In this document: one piece after another, positions 1 to 7,601 of the stretch
How the letters are laid out: each line of letters opens with the position of its first letter
Position numbering within the stretch: position 1 is the stretch's first letter
Assembly (NCBI GenBank): GCA_025059535.1
Contig: JANXCX010000008.1
Location: 1 to 59,911, forward strand
Origin: Bacteroidia bacterium
GTDB lineage: Bacteria > Bacteroidota > Bacteroidia > SpSt-205
Length of the DNA: 59,911 bases
Direction of reading: 5' to 3'
The notes under the pieces: model-generated
Databases searched by the model: none
What the model saw: the letters and a program-made list of their open reading frames with translations, nothing else
Told to the model about the DNA's origin: nothing
Made by a program: the position numbers and the translations under genes

Positions 1-724
1 GGTCGCCTATGTCGGTAATGATGGACATGGCAAAGACTCGCATTCCCATATGATTGGCTACAATGCATTCCGGCACGGTGGACATGCCTACCGCATCGCC
101 TCCAATAATGCGCAGGAAGCGATACTCGGCGCGCGTTTCGAGGTTGGGGCCTGGTACGGCTACATATACCCCTTCGCGGACGGGGATATTGAGGCGCTGG
201 GCAATGGCTCGGGCCCGCTGAATAAGCTCGGGATGATACGGCGCACTCATATCGGGAAAGCGGGGCCCCAGCTGGTCTAAATTCATGCCCCGTAGGGGAT
301 TCTCCGGTAGCTGATTTATATGGTCGGTAATGATCATTAGGTCGCCTAGCTGGAAAGAGGGATTCAGGGCGCCAGCCGCATTAGAAAGCAGCAGGGTATG
401 AGCCCCTAAAAGCTTCATTATCCGAATAGGATAGGTGATTTGGTACATTGTGTAGCCCTCATAGTAGTGAAAGCGGCCTTGCATAGCCACGACCCTCTTT
501 CCACCTAAGCGGCCAAAGATGAGCCGACCAAAATGGCTTTCAACCGTGCTAATGGGAAAGTGGGGAATAAAGTTGTAGGCCAGCTGGTGCTCTTTTTCAA
601 TGGCTTCGGCCAGCCTGCCCAATCCCGTCCCTAAAACTATCCCCACCTCTACCTCGCCGTCAAAGTAGCGCCGAATATACTCCAGCGTCTCACGAAACTG
701 ACTGTAAGCCTCGGAAGTAGTCAT
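1..724 (-). CDS. punA: Purine nucleoside phosphorylase (PNP), 3'-truncated by window edge
   Basis: Translating the minus strand from the ATG at 724 gives an open frame that runs off the left edge (about 241 codons; the family is about 270). It contains the phosphate-binding GIVLGTGLG near residue 30, the HFP/ESHFG region, GRFHYYEGY, LLSNAAGALN and GDAVGMSTVPE, all typical of trimeric class I PNP (inosine/guanosine phosphorolysis in purine salvage). The start lies 2 bp after the lpxK stop on the same strand, with no own promoter box seen, so it is probably co-transcribed with lpxK. The plus-strand open frame at 50-280 is a shadow. The family is clear; the precise substrate range is inferred. 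Confidence 0.93.
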   Translation of the reverse strand, partial: MTTSEAYSQFRETLEYIRRYFDGEVEVGIVLGTGLGRLAEAIEKEHQLAYNFIPHFPISTVESHFGRLIFGRLGGKRVVAMQGRFHYYEGYTMYQITYPIRIMKLLGAHTLLLSNAAGALNPSFQLGDLMIITDHINQLPENPLRGMNLDQLGPRFPDMSAPYHPELIQRARAIAQRLNIPVREGVYVAVPGPNLETRAEYRFLRIIGGDAVGMSTVPECIVANHMGMRVFAMSIITDIGD

Positions 725-726
725 AG

Positions 727-1809
727 CTAACTCAGTTTGATGAATTGGCTCAGAATTTTCTCCATACTTTCGGGGCTTAGGGGTTGCATCTCTATTTGAA
801 GCGCATACAAAGGTAAGCCTTTCAGTTCAGCTAAGGCTTCGGTGTTTCGCAGGCGCATAAGGTCCTTTTCGGTAGTGAGCAGAAGGATATTAGGGGAGCG
901 TAGCTGATGCTGAACCTTATGAAAAAGCTTTCGGATATTCCGCATGTCGGCTGGTTTATAGATATAATGGTCGGGAAAGGCAAAGATTTTTACGACATAT
1001 AAGCGGACGTGGCGTAGCAGGCGTTCGAAACTCTCTGGATTTGCAATTCCACAGAAAGCTATGACGCTGCGGTTTTGAACGACTTCTAATTCCAAGGCAG
1101 GTAGCTCGGGGAAGGCTGGCTTTAGCCCGACAGCTTCATAGCGGACGCTTAGGGTCGGGCCCGCTAAGGTAAAACTAGGGGGAGCCTTTTTAGGGGGGCC
1201 AGCTTTATAGTTCAGTACAAAAAGGTGGGCTCGTCGGTAGCCTCTCAGCGGCTCACGCAGACGTCCTATGGGAAAAATCCAGTCGCGCCATATGGGGCTT
1301 TCTATATCTATGAGAAGGATATCCAGGTGGCGGTGGAGGCGGCGGTGCTGGAAAGCATCGTCTAGGACTAACACCCGAATGTCGGGGTAGCGTTCTAAGA
1401 GTTTTCTGCCGCCTAGGACACGGTCTTCACATACGGCTACGGGGCATTCGGGAAACCGTTCTTTGACCAGCAGGGCCTCATCCCCGTACCTCAGACCGGC
1501 TTGGGGAGCATGTGGCTCTACTTCCGCAAATCCTCTAGAGAGGCGCTTATAACCGCGACTGAGGTAAGCGGCCTTCAGGCCTTGTTGAGAGAGCCAGGCC
1601 AGCAGGAGTAGGCTAAAGGGCGTTTTGCCGCTTCCGCCCAGAGTAAGGTTCCCTACACTTATCACCAAACATGGTAGCTCGTAAATAGGCAACCATTTTC
1701 GGTCATACAGCCAGTTGCGCAGCTGCATGAATAGGCCGTAGAGAAGCCCAGCGGGCAGGGTGAAGAGAAACCGCAAAAACCAGAGGATGAACTCTATGGA
1801 TTCCCGCAT
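727..1809 (-). CDS. lpxK: Tetraacyldisaccharide 4'-kinase (LpxK)
   Basis: 360 aa. LpxK phosphorylates the 4' position of the lipid A disaccharide at the inner membrane. The N-terminus is hydrophobic (residues 7-30, FILWFLRFLFTLPAGLLYGL), as expected for a membrane-associated kinase. The P-loop GNLTLGGSGKT covers residues 53-63, and LVLDDAFQHR follows near residue 150, both LpxK hallmarks. Length is normal for Bacteroidota LpxK. It is divergent from bioB with only 25 bp between the start codons. Upstream of the ATG is TATACTTTG followed by 4 nt, a variant of the TAnnTTTG box with one extra spacer base. It shows the organism makes lipid A and is Gram-negative. Confidence 0.97.
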   Translation of the reverse strand: MRESIEFILWFLRFLFTLPAGLLYGLFMQLRNWLYDRKWLPIYELPCLVISVGNLTLGGSGKTPFSLLLLAWLSQQGLKAAYLSRGYKRLSRGFAEVEPHAPQAGLRYGDEALLVKERFPECPVAVCEDRVLGGRKLLERYPDIRVLVLDDAFQHRRLHRHLDILLIDIESPIWRDWIFPIGRLREPLRGYRRAHLFVLNYKAGPPKKAPPSFTLAGPTLSVRYEAVGLKPAFPELPALELEVVQNRSVIAFCGIANPESFERLLRHVRLYVVKIFAFPDHYIYKPADMRNIRKLFHKVQHQLRSPNILLLTTEKDLMRLRNTEALAELKGLPLYALQIEMQPLSPESMEKILSQFIKLS

Positions 1810-1822
1810 GGGACAAAGTATA

Positions 1823-1830
1823 TAGTTTTG
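1823..1830 (+). promoter_or_regulatory. TAnnTTTG -7 box for bioB (leaderless)
   Basis: TAGTTTTG, exact match, 4 nt before the GTG start at 1835. It overlaps the variant lpxK box on the other strand, so both promoters fit in a 25-bp gap. Confidence 0.7.
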
Positions 1831-1834
1831 CTGA

Positions 1835-2815
1835 GTGGAAAAGCCAAAGGTTCGTTCGGACTGGACGCGCGCGGAGGTAGCGCAGCTGTATCAACGCCCC
1901 CTCTTGGCCCTTATTATGGAGGCGGCGGCGGTGCATAGGGAATTTCATCCGCCAGGCGTTATCCAGACCTGCACGCTACTTTCAGTAAAGACTGGAGGAT
2001 GCTCGGAGGATTGCGCCTATTGCGCCCAATCCGTGCACTACCAGACGGGAGTAAAAGCCCATAAGCTGCTGGACGTAACAGTGGTAGAGGAAGCGGCTCG
2101 GCGGGCCAAGGCGGCGGGCGCTACCCGATTCTGTATCGGCGCCGCCTGGCGCGAAGTGCGACCGAATAGAGACTTTGCCAACCTTCTGGAAATGGTGCGG
2201 CGCGTACGAGCCTTAGGGCTAGAGGTGTGCGCCACCTTAGGTATGCTTGTCCCGTGGCAGGCCCGAGCTTTGCGCGAAGCCGGCCTGACAGCCTACAACC
2301 ATAACCTGGACACCTCGGCCGCTTACTACCCCCGTATTATCACCACACGCACCTATGCGGATCGCCTACGCACCCTTCAGGTGGTGCGAGAAGCCGGCCT
2401 CCAGGTTTGTACGGGGGGTATTTTGGGCCTGGGTGAATCGGAAGCTGACCGCATAGACCTTCTGCATACCCTGGCTACGTTTGAGCCTCATCCCGAATCC
2501 GTGCCCATAAATAGGCTAGTGCCTATTCCGGGCACGCCTTTAGCCAAGGCTAAGCCGCCTTCTATTTGGGAGACGGTGCGCGTAATTGCTACGGCGCGGC
2601 TACTGATGCCCACGTCTAAAATTCGGTTAGCGGCTGGGCGCGAAAGTCTCAGCCCCGTTGAACAAGCACTCTGCTTTGTGGCCGGAGCGAATTCTATCTT
2701 TTTGGGTGAGCGTCTGCTTACCGCTCCTAATGTACCGCTTGAGGCCGACCAAGCCTTATTTGAGGTGTTAGGTATCCAGGCTCAGCCAGCCTTCGCCGAA
2801 AATTTACCTACCTAG
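1835..2815 (+). CDS. bioB: Biotin synthase (BioB)
   Basis: 326 aa from a GTG start. It is a radical SAM enzyme that inserts sulfur into dethiobiotin. The [4Fe-4S]-binding CxxxCxxC is at Cys56, Cys60 and Cys63 (GGCSEDCAYCAQS). YNHNLDTS near residue 154 and the late SKIRLAAGRES with its cluster-ligating Arg are canonical BioB motifs. The GTG is preferred because it sits 4 nt behind an exact TAGTTTTG box. No other biotin genes are in the window. The next gene begins 14 bp downstream with its own box. Confidence 0.98.
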   Translation: MEKPKVRSDWTRAEVAQLYQRPLLALIMEAAAVHREFHPPGVIQTCTLLSVKTGGCSEDCAYCAQSVHYQTGVKAHKLLDVTVVEEAARRAKAAGATRFCIGAAWREVRPNRDFANLLEMVRRVRALGLEVCATLGMLVPWQARALREAGLTAYNHNLDTSAAYYPRIITTRTYADRLRTLQVVREAGLQVCTGGILGLGESEADRIDLLHTLATFEPHPESVPINRLVPIPGTPLAKAKPPSIWETVRVIATARLLMPTSKIRLAAGRESLSPVEQALCFVAGANSIFLGERLLTAPNVPLEADQALFEVLGIQAQPAFAENLPT

Positions 2816-2817
2816 TT

Positions 2818-2825
2818 TATCCTTG
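2818..2825 (+). promoter_or_regulatory. TAnnTTTG-like box for the PorV-like gene
   Basis: TATCCTTG, one mismatch to TAnnTTTG, 4 nt before the GTG at 2830. Confidence 0.45.
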
Positions 2826-2829
2826 CGTC

Positions 2830-3813
2830 GTGGTGGTAGGGCTTGGGCTGATTCTCCTTCAGCTTTTGCCTAATCTAGGTGGTCAGCGGGTGGGTATTTC
2901 GGCGCTGACCTTCTTACGGATAGACCCTTCGCCTAGGGCGGCTGGGTTAGCGGGGGCTGCTATAACCCTCAAACAAGATCCCTTTGCCGCTTACTGGAAT
3001 CCAGGAGCGCTGACCTCGCTGCCCCACCTTAGCGTGGCTACCAGCCATACCTTCTGGATTGCCGGGCTGGACTATGCTTATGCTACTATTCTTTTTCCTC
3101 TCCGCCATAGCCATCGGCTAGGTTTTCAAGGGCAATTTCTTACGAGCGGCCCAATGGAACGCCGAACAGAATTCCAACCCACTGGCACAGGAGAGTACTT
3201 CAGTGCCACTTACTGGGCCATGGGGCCCGTGTATGCCTATGAATTCAGCGACCGCTTCGCCGCTGGCGGTAGCTTTAAGGTGGTACGCGAGCAGTTAGAC
3301 TTCTTTACCGCCACTACTTGGACGGTAGATGTAGGCTTTCTTTATCAGACGGATGTGCGCGATTTCCGCTTTGGCGTGGTAGTACAGAATTTTGGGCCTA
3401 ATTCCCGTTTGAGGGTGCGCCAACGTCAAAGGGACAGAGCCGCTGATCTTACTTTAGGCTCCTACCCTGCGCCTACGCTCTTTGCCCTAGGGGCTGCTCT
3501 GCGGGTGTGGGCCCATAATGCTCATAAGGTAGAGGCTTTCCTCCAATTGAATCATCCCAACGATAACGCCGAAAATCTACGGTTTGGCGTGGAGTACAGC
3601 TATACGGGCCTACTTTTTGTGCGGCTGGGCCAAAAGATTGGCGTGATGGAGCAGTACGTGCCAACAGCGGGATTAGGCTTAGCCAAGGGGTGGGGCCGGG
3701 GCAGACTTCGGCTGGACTACGCGGCCGAATGGCTCGGCCCTCTTGGTCTGCAACATCGCATAGGCCTTGTATGGGAAAGGCTAGTATCCTCAGTCTCCCG
3801 CTCCTCCTCCTGA
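2830..3813 (+). CDS. PorV/PorQ-family outer-membrane beta-barrel protein
   Basis: 327 aa with an N-terminal hydrophobic stretch. The signature ALTFLRIDPSPRAAGLAGA (residues ~25-43) followed by DPFAAYWNPGAL is the start of the PorV/PorQ family, FadL-like outer-membrane barrels that shuttle or process T9SS substrates. Alternating aromatic strands continue to the end (SYTGLLFVRLGQK, GRLRLDYAAEW). The last 43 bp overlap the next lipoprotein gene. Whether it is PorV, PorQ or another paralogue cannot be decided by eye. The GTG start follows a near-match box by 4 nt. Confidence 0.82.
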   Translation: MVVGLGLILLQLLPNLGGQRVGISALTFLRIDPSPRAAGLAGAAITLKQDPFAAYWNPGALTSLPHLSVATSHTFWIAGLDYAYATILFPLRHSHRLGFQGQFLTSGPMERRTEFQPTGTGEYFSATYWAMGPVYAYEFSDRFAAGGSFKVVREQLDFFTATTWTVDVGFLYQTDVRDFRFGVVVQNFGPNSRLRVRQRQRDRAADLTLGSYPAPTLFALGAALRVWAHNAHKVEAFLQLNHPNDNAENLRFGVEYSYTGLLFVRLGQKIGVMEQYVPTAGLGLAKGWGRGRLRLDYAAEWLGPLGLQHRIGLVWERLVSSVSRSSS

Positions 3814-4949
3814 GCTGCGGAGACTTCTTTGGGCGCAAGACCCGCTTAGACTTCATAGAAGTGCCGCAGTATGATAATGCCTTAATTGCGTATGTACCTC
3901 TCCTGCCTTATTGGGAGGGTTTTCAGATGCCCACCGATTTTTGCATAGGCTACGATGAGCTGATTTATGTGGCGGATTCGGGGGCAGGCCAAATTATTTG
4001 TTTGGATCAAGCGGGGCGGCGCTTAGGAAGCTTTCGGCTGCCGGGCGTTCATGCCATCGCTCAAGACAGACGGCTAGACCTTTTAGCTGCGGCGCCTAAG
4101 GATACGCTAATCGGTGGCCAGCTCTATCGTCTGGAGGCTATCTACCGCATTCGCCTTGTAGGCTCACAAGGATATGGCCTAGCGCACGCCCGGCTTGTAA
4201 ATACCCTTGTGCATCCCTTTTACTTCAAAAGCACCCTTGCGCTCTCGGATACGGCGGTGCGTTTCCGCCGCATCAAGGTATTGGGGGATAATTCCTATCT
4301 CGTGACACGCAACGGCCGCGATAACGATCCGGCCAAGTTTGGAGGGCCGGATGATGCGGTTTTGCGCTTTCGTAGTACGGACGAATGGCAGGAGGCTATC
4401 ACCGTACAAACTTCTACGGGTGAGCGGCCAGACTTCTTTCAGGGCGTTTGGGGCTTAGCTGTGCCAGCTCACCCGCCTCAATCGCCTTTCGTATCGCGCC
4501 GGGAAAACTTCTGGGTAGGGCTTACGACCCCGGCTCTACCGCTTAAGATCTACGCCATAGTACCTAAAGAGGGCGAGCAAGGGCGATTTTACGAAGCGGA
4601 AGCCCGCTGGGCTCCTGAGGACCCGCGGCTAGCGGATGGTTTTATAGCTACCCCTGGACGCCTTGGCCGTCCCGAAGGATTGGCTATTACCACTGAGAGC
4701 CAGCCCTACCTAATTGTAGCGGACGCTGAAAAGGACTCGGTCTATGTATTTACCCTTTCAGGCTTAGAAGGGGTATTTCCGCCAGCTGCTAGTTCGCAGC
4801 GCCCGGTAAGGGTTTCTTTTGGCGGTCGGGGCAAAGGTCCCCTTCAACTGAATCGCCCCACTGCTGTAGCGCACTATAAGAAGGTGCTGTATGTACTAGA
4901 TGCGGGGAATAGGCGGATACTTCGCCTGCGTCTCACGACCGATTTTTGA
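3771..4949 (+). CDS. Lipoprotein with NHL/6-bladed beta-propeller
   Basis: 392 aa from the ATG at 3771. This start gives a lipoprotein signal (LSLPLLLLSC, lipid Cys16); the frame is open further upstream but that would bury the signal. The body carries repeated propeller strands such as LIYVADSGAGQIICLDQAG, YLIVADAEKDSVYVFTLSG and LYVLDAGNRRILRLRL, typical of NHL/6-bladed repeats. It overlaps the PorV-like gene by 43 bp and so is likely translated with it. The anchoring side of the membrane and the ligand are unknown. Confidence 0.8.
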   Translation: MGKASILSLPLLLLSCGDFFGRKTRLDFIEVPQYDNALIAYVPLLPYWEGFQMPTDFCIGYDELIYVADSGAGQIICLDQAGRRLGSFRLPGVHAIAQDRRLDLLAAAPKDTLIGGQLYRLEAIYRIRLVGSQGYGLAHARLVNTLVHPFYFKSTLALSDTAVRFRRIKVLGDNSYLVTRNGRDNDPAKFGGPDDAVLRFRSTDEWQEAITVQTSTGERPDFFQGVWGLAVPAHPPQSPFVSRRENFWVGLTTPALPLKIYAIVPKEGEQGRFYEAEARWAPEDPRLADGFIATPGRLGRPEGLAITTESQPYLIVADAEKDSVYVFTLSGLEGVFPPAASSQRPVRVSFGGRGKGPLQLNRPTAVAHYKKVLYVLDAGNRRILRLRLTTDF

Positions 4950-4957
4950 TATCTTTG
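4950..4957 (+). promoter_or_regulatory. TAnnTTTG box upstream of M23 peptidase gene
   Basis: TATCTTTG, exact, beginning right after the stop codon of the lipoprotein gene. Unlike the other boxes it lies 20 nt from the ATG at 4978, with a perfect inverted repeat filling the gap. Confidence 0.6.
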
Positions 4958-4977
4958 CGGCGACAAACCAGTCGCCG
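4958..4977 (+). promoter_or_regulatory. Perfect 7-bp inverted repeat abutting the M23 start codon
   Basis: CGGCGAC, loop AAACCA, GTCGCCG, ending at the base before the ATG at 4978 and starting at the base after the -7 box. It could be a 5' RNA hairpin or a DNA operator between promoter and gene. There is no T-run after it, so it is not a classical terminator. Confidence 0.55.
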
Positions 4978-5844
4978 ATGCGTGAGTTTCTGTATGTATT
5001 TGAATGGGATGAACACAATCTGGCTTTTCGCCGAGTAGGATGGAGCTTTAGACGCTGGTGTGTAGCTGCATTCCGGCTTATGGTTGTAGGGGCTAGTGTA
5101 GGTATCATGAGTGTGGGTCCCGCTTGGCCTGTGTGGGAGCGCTTCTTCGTAGAAAGGAGCCGGCGTCATACGAATGCCCTGCGTACAGAAGCCGCCGAAA
5201 TTGCTAAGGAAATTGCCGTATTAGAAGAGAGCTGCTTAGGCTACTGGTATGAGCGAGCCCAGCGTTTTTATAGACCTTTAGTAGGGGAGGCCCCTATGCC
5301 CGAGTCGGAATGGGCGGGTCATATGGGAGGGGCGCCTGGAACTTTTTCTGACCGGGCGCTGTATCGGGGACGGCGGCTCTTTGCCGAGTACCAGCACCTT
5401 CATCGGCTTCTTGCTGCCCAAGCCGAACGCCTGGCTTTTCTCCCGTGTCTCCTACCTACCGAAGGCGTGATAGTGAGTGGGTATGGAATGCGACGCGACC
5501 CCTTCTACAAGGATTGGCGCATGCATTTTGGGCTAGACATAGCAGCACCTTATGGGACACCGGTGCGCGCTACCGCCGCCGGCCGCATACGCCTAGCCAG
5601 CTGGGATGTAGGAGGCTACGGCCTCCAAGTAGAAATTGACCATCTCAATGGCCTAGTTACTAAGTATGCCCATCTCTCAAAAACGATAGTACAACCTGGC
5701 CAGTATGTGCGGCGTAATCAAATCATTGGGTATGTCGGCTCAACGGGTTACTCCACCGCCCCTCACCTCCACTATGAGGTAATTGAGCGCGGAATAAAGG
5801 TAAATCCGCAGAGATACATACTTTTGCCGCAAGATGTTCGCTAG
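4978..5844 (+). CDS. Membrane-anchored M23 family metallopeptidase
   Basis: 288 aa. After a short cytosolic N-terminus there is one membrane segment (about residues 29-50, AAFRLMVVGASVGIMSVGPA), then a helical linker, then the M23 (LytM) domain from about residue 160. Zinc-binding motifs are visible: MHFGLDIAAP (HxxxD), KYAHLS and APHLHYEV (HxH). The family cleaves peptidoglycan peptide cross-links or acts in divisome/envelope regulation. The ATG at 4978 is chosen because it directly follows the box-plus-hairpin; an upstream in-frame start would lie inside the previous gene. The end overlaps ssb by 11 bp. Confidence 0.92.
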   Translation: MREFLYVFEWDEHNLAFRRVGWSFRRWCVAAFRLMVVGASVGIMSVGPAWPVWERFFVERSRRHTNALRTEAAEIAKEIAVLEESCLGYWYERAQRFYRPLVGEAPMPESEWAGHMGGAPGTFSDRALYRGRRLFAEYQHLHRLLAAQAERLAFLPCLLPTEGVIVSGYGMRRDPFYKDWRMHFGLDIAAPYGTPVRATAAGRIRLASWDVGGYGLQVEIDHLNGLVTKYAHLSKTIVQPGQYVRRNQIIGYVGSTGYSTAPHLHYEVIERGIKVNPQRYILLPQDVR

Positions 5845-6259
5845 GCTAACCGTAGCCGGCCGCTTGCCGCGCGATGCGGAGCTGCGCGGCGGTGGGAACG
5901 CCCAAGTGATAAGTTTCTCGCTTCCTCTTTCGCAGCGACTTCAATCTGGGGAAGAAAAGACCCTCTGGATAGAATGTTCCTATTGGCGCAACCCAGGCGA
6001 AAGTACCGAGGTAGTCAAGTACCTCAAGAAAGGCACGGTGGTCATTGTGGAGGGGGTGCCTTACGTACGGATGTATATTCGGCAGGATAACTCGTCGGGG
6101 GTAGTGCTAGGCTGTCGTGTAAATCTGCTGCGTATTTTGCAGTATGCCTCCCCGCCGGCGGAAGAAAGCGTGCCTGTCGAAGTGTCAGAAAAAGCGCCAG
6201 AGCCAGCGCTGGATATTCCTCCAGTGGAGCTGAGCGACGAGGGCGACCTTCCCTTCTGA
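5834..6259 (+). CDS. ssb: Single-stranded DNA-binding protein
   Basis: 141 aa. The OB-fold begins MFARLTVAGRLPRDAELR and includes LWIECSYWRN, VVKYLKKGTVVIVEGVPYVRMY. An acidic disordered tail ends in GDLPF, the partner-binding tip that is DDIPF in many SSBs. It overlaps the M23 gene by 11 bp and is followed by tilS. No own promoter box was seen, so it probably depends on the upstream transcript. Confidence 0.93.
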   Translation: MFARLTVAGRLPRDAELRGGGNAQVISFSLPLSQRLQSGEEKTLWIECSYWRNPGESTEVVKYLKKGTVVIVEGVPYVRMYIRQDNSSGVVLGCRVNLLRILQYASPPAEESVPVEVSEKAPEPALDIPPVELSDEGDLPF

Positions 6260-6329
6260 CAGCGGTCAAATTTCGGAATCTGAAGTAGCGCAGTGGCTAA
6301 GGCGCTTTGTAGCGCCAGGCGAGCCTATT

Positions 6330-7601
6330 TTGGTCGCATTTAGCGGTGGGCCGGACTCGGTGGCGCTGGTTCGGCTTCTTCAGCGCTTAGGGCAAGCCGT
6401 TGAGCTAGCTTATGTCAACCACAACTTGCGCGGGGCTGATTCGGTAACGGAAGAGGCATGGGTACGCGCTTTTGCTGAAGCCCAAGGTTTGCCGCTTCAT
6501 GTGCGTCGCATAGAACCGCACGAGTGGCAGCGTGGCTTGAGCCGTCAAGCCCAAGCTCGTCGCATTCGCTACGATTGGATGCAGGCCCTTCTTCAGGCGC
6601 GCGCCCTACAGTGGGCCGCTACCGCCCATAATCGGGACGACCTTCTGGAAACCCTCCTTTATCGTCTTGTGCGCAGTCGCAGCCCGTTGATATGGGAACC
6701 CATCCCGCGCCGGCGTGGCTGCTGGTTGCGACCTCTACTGCCCTACAGCCGCGCCGCCATCGTGGCTTACCTCAAACGGCAAGGCGAATCCTATCTCCTA
6801 GATGTAAGCAATTATTGGCCAGCTTATTTGCGTAATCGCCTGCGCTGGTGGGTAATGCCCGTCTTGCAGGCCCTCAACCCTCGCCTAGCCGAGGCATGGC
6901 TTTTCCGGATGCGGCTTTATCGGTACTACTGGCAGCGGTTATTGAAGCTTTATAGCCGCTGGCGTGAGGTCTACTTCCGTCCCATGCCTTTTGGAGTATG
7001 GATTGGGTGTAAGGTACCCTGGGACCTCTTTCAGGTGGAGCTGTGGCGGCGGTGGCGGTTCGGGTGGCGCCTTAGGCAGCGCCTTTGGCAGCAACTCCGC
7101 TCTCCGCAAGTCGGCCGCATCTGCCTTTTTCGGGCTTACCTAAGCGTACGCACGCCAAGTGGTATAGAAATTGGCCCCCAAGCCTTATGGACACCCCACT
7201 GGGCTCCCCTAGGGCTTTCGCCTAATCCCGCTTCCTACCAATGGGGCCTTTGGACCTTAGAAACAGGGTGGGGGCAGCCCTCCGGCGAAGGGGTTCTGGT
7301 ATGGGACTGTGATACTTTGATGTTTCCCTTATGGGTGCGGCTCTGGCGCCCAGGGGACCGCCTACAGGCTAGCCGCCTAAAGGGCGCCTCCAAAAAAGTA
7401 AGCGATATCTGGCCTGAAATGGGCTGGTATGGCTTTTTGCGGCGCCATGCCTTTGTAGTAGAGGCCTCCGACGGTCGCCTTGTAGGTTTGCCCGGCTACG
7501 ATGTGGCCTACGGTACCCAACCCTCGCCTAGCACCCGTCAAACTTTTTATCTTCGGGCTAAATATGGCAGTCCTACCTCGGCTGAGCCCTCTTCTTCGTA
7601 G
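6330..7601 (+). CDS. tilS: tRNA(Ile)-lysidine synthase (TilS), start codon uncertain
   Basis: 423 aa from the TTG at 6330. TilS makes lysidine at C34 of the AUA-reading tRNA(Ile). The PP-loop SGGPDS sits at residues 5-10 of this model, then YVNHNLRG and AATAHNRDDLLETLLYRL, all family hallmarks. A start at 6330 leaves almost nothing before the P-loop, whereas TilS normally has 15-25 residues. The frame is open upstream to a TGA at 6231 and reads SESEVAQWLRRFVAPGEPIL, a plausible missing N-terminal helix. In that stretch there is no ATG, GTG or TTG; the best near-cognate codon is ATT at 6270, 10 nt past the ssb stop. The 3' end overlaps ppk1 by 38 bp. Confidence 0.9.
   Translation: MVAFSGGPDSVALVRLLQRLGQAVELAYVNHNLRGADSVTEEAWVRAFAEAQGLPLHVRRIEPHEWQRGLSRQAQARRIRYDWMQALLQARALQWAATAHNRDDLLETLLYRLVRSRSPLIWEPIPRRRGCWLRPLLPYSRAAIVAYLKRQGESYLLDVSNYWPAYLRNRLRWWVMPVLQALNPRLAEAWLFRMRLYRYYWQRLLKLYSRWREVYFRPMPFGVWIGCKVPWDLFQVELWRRWRFGWRLRQRLWQQLRSPQVGRICLFRAYLSVRTPSGIEIGPQALWTPHWAPLGLSPNPASYQWGLWTLETGWGQPSGEGVLVWDCDTLMFPLWVRLWRPGDRLQASRLKGASKKVSDIWPEMGWYGFLRRHAFVVEASDGRLVGLPGYDVAYGTQPSPSTRQTFYLRAKYGSPTSAEPSSS
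7549..7556 (+). promoter_or_regulatory. TAnnTTTG-like box for ppk1 (inside tilS)
   Basis: TATCTTCG, one mismatch, 7 nt before the ATG at 7564, within the coding end of tilS. Confidence 0.4.

Noticed and set aside
50-280. 76-codon plus-strand frame
   Set aside because: It is the antisense shadow of the purine nucleoside phosphorylase gene on the minus strand.
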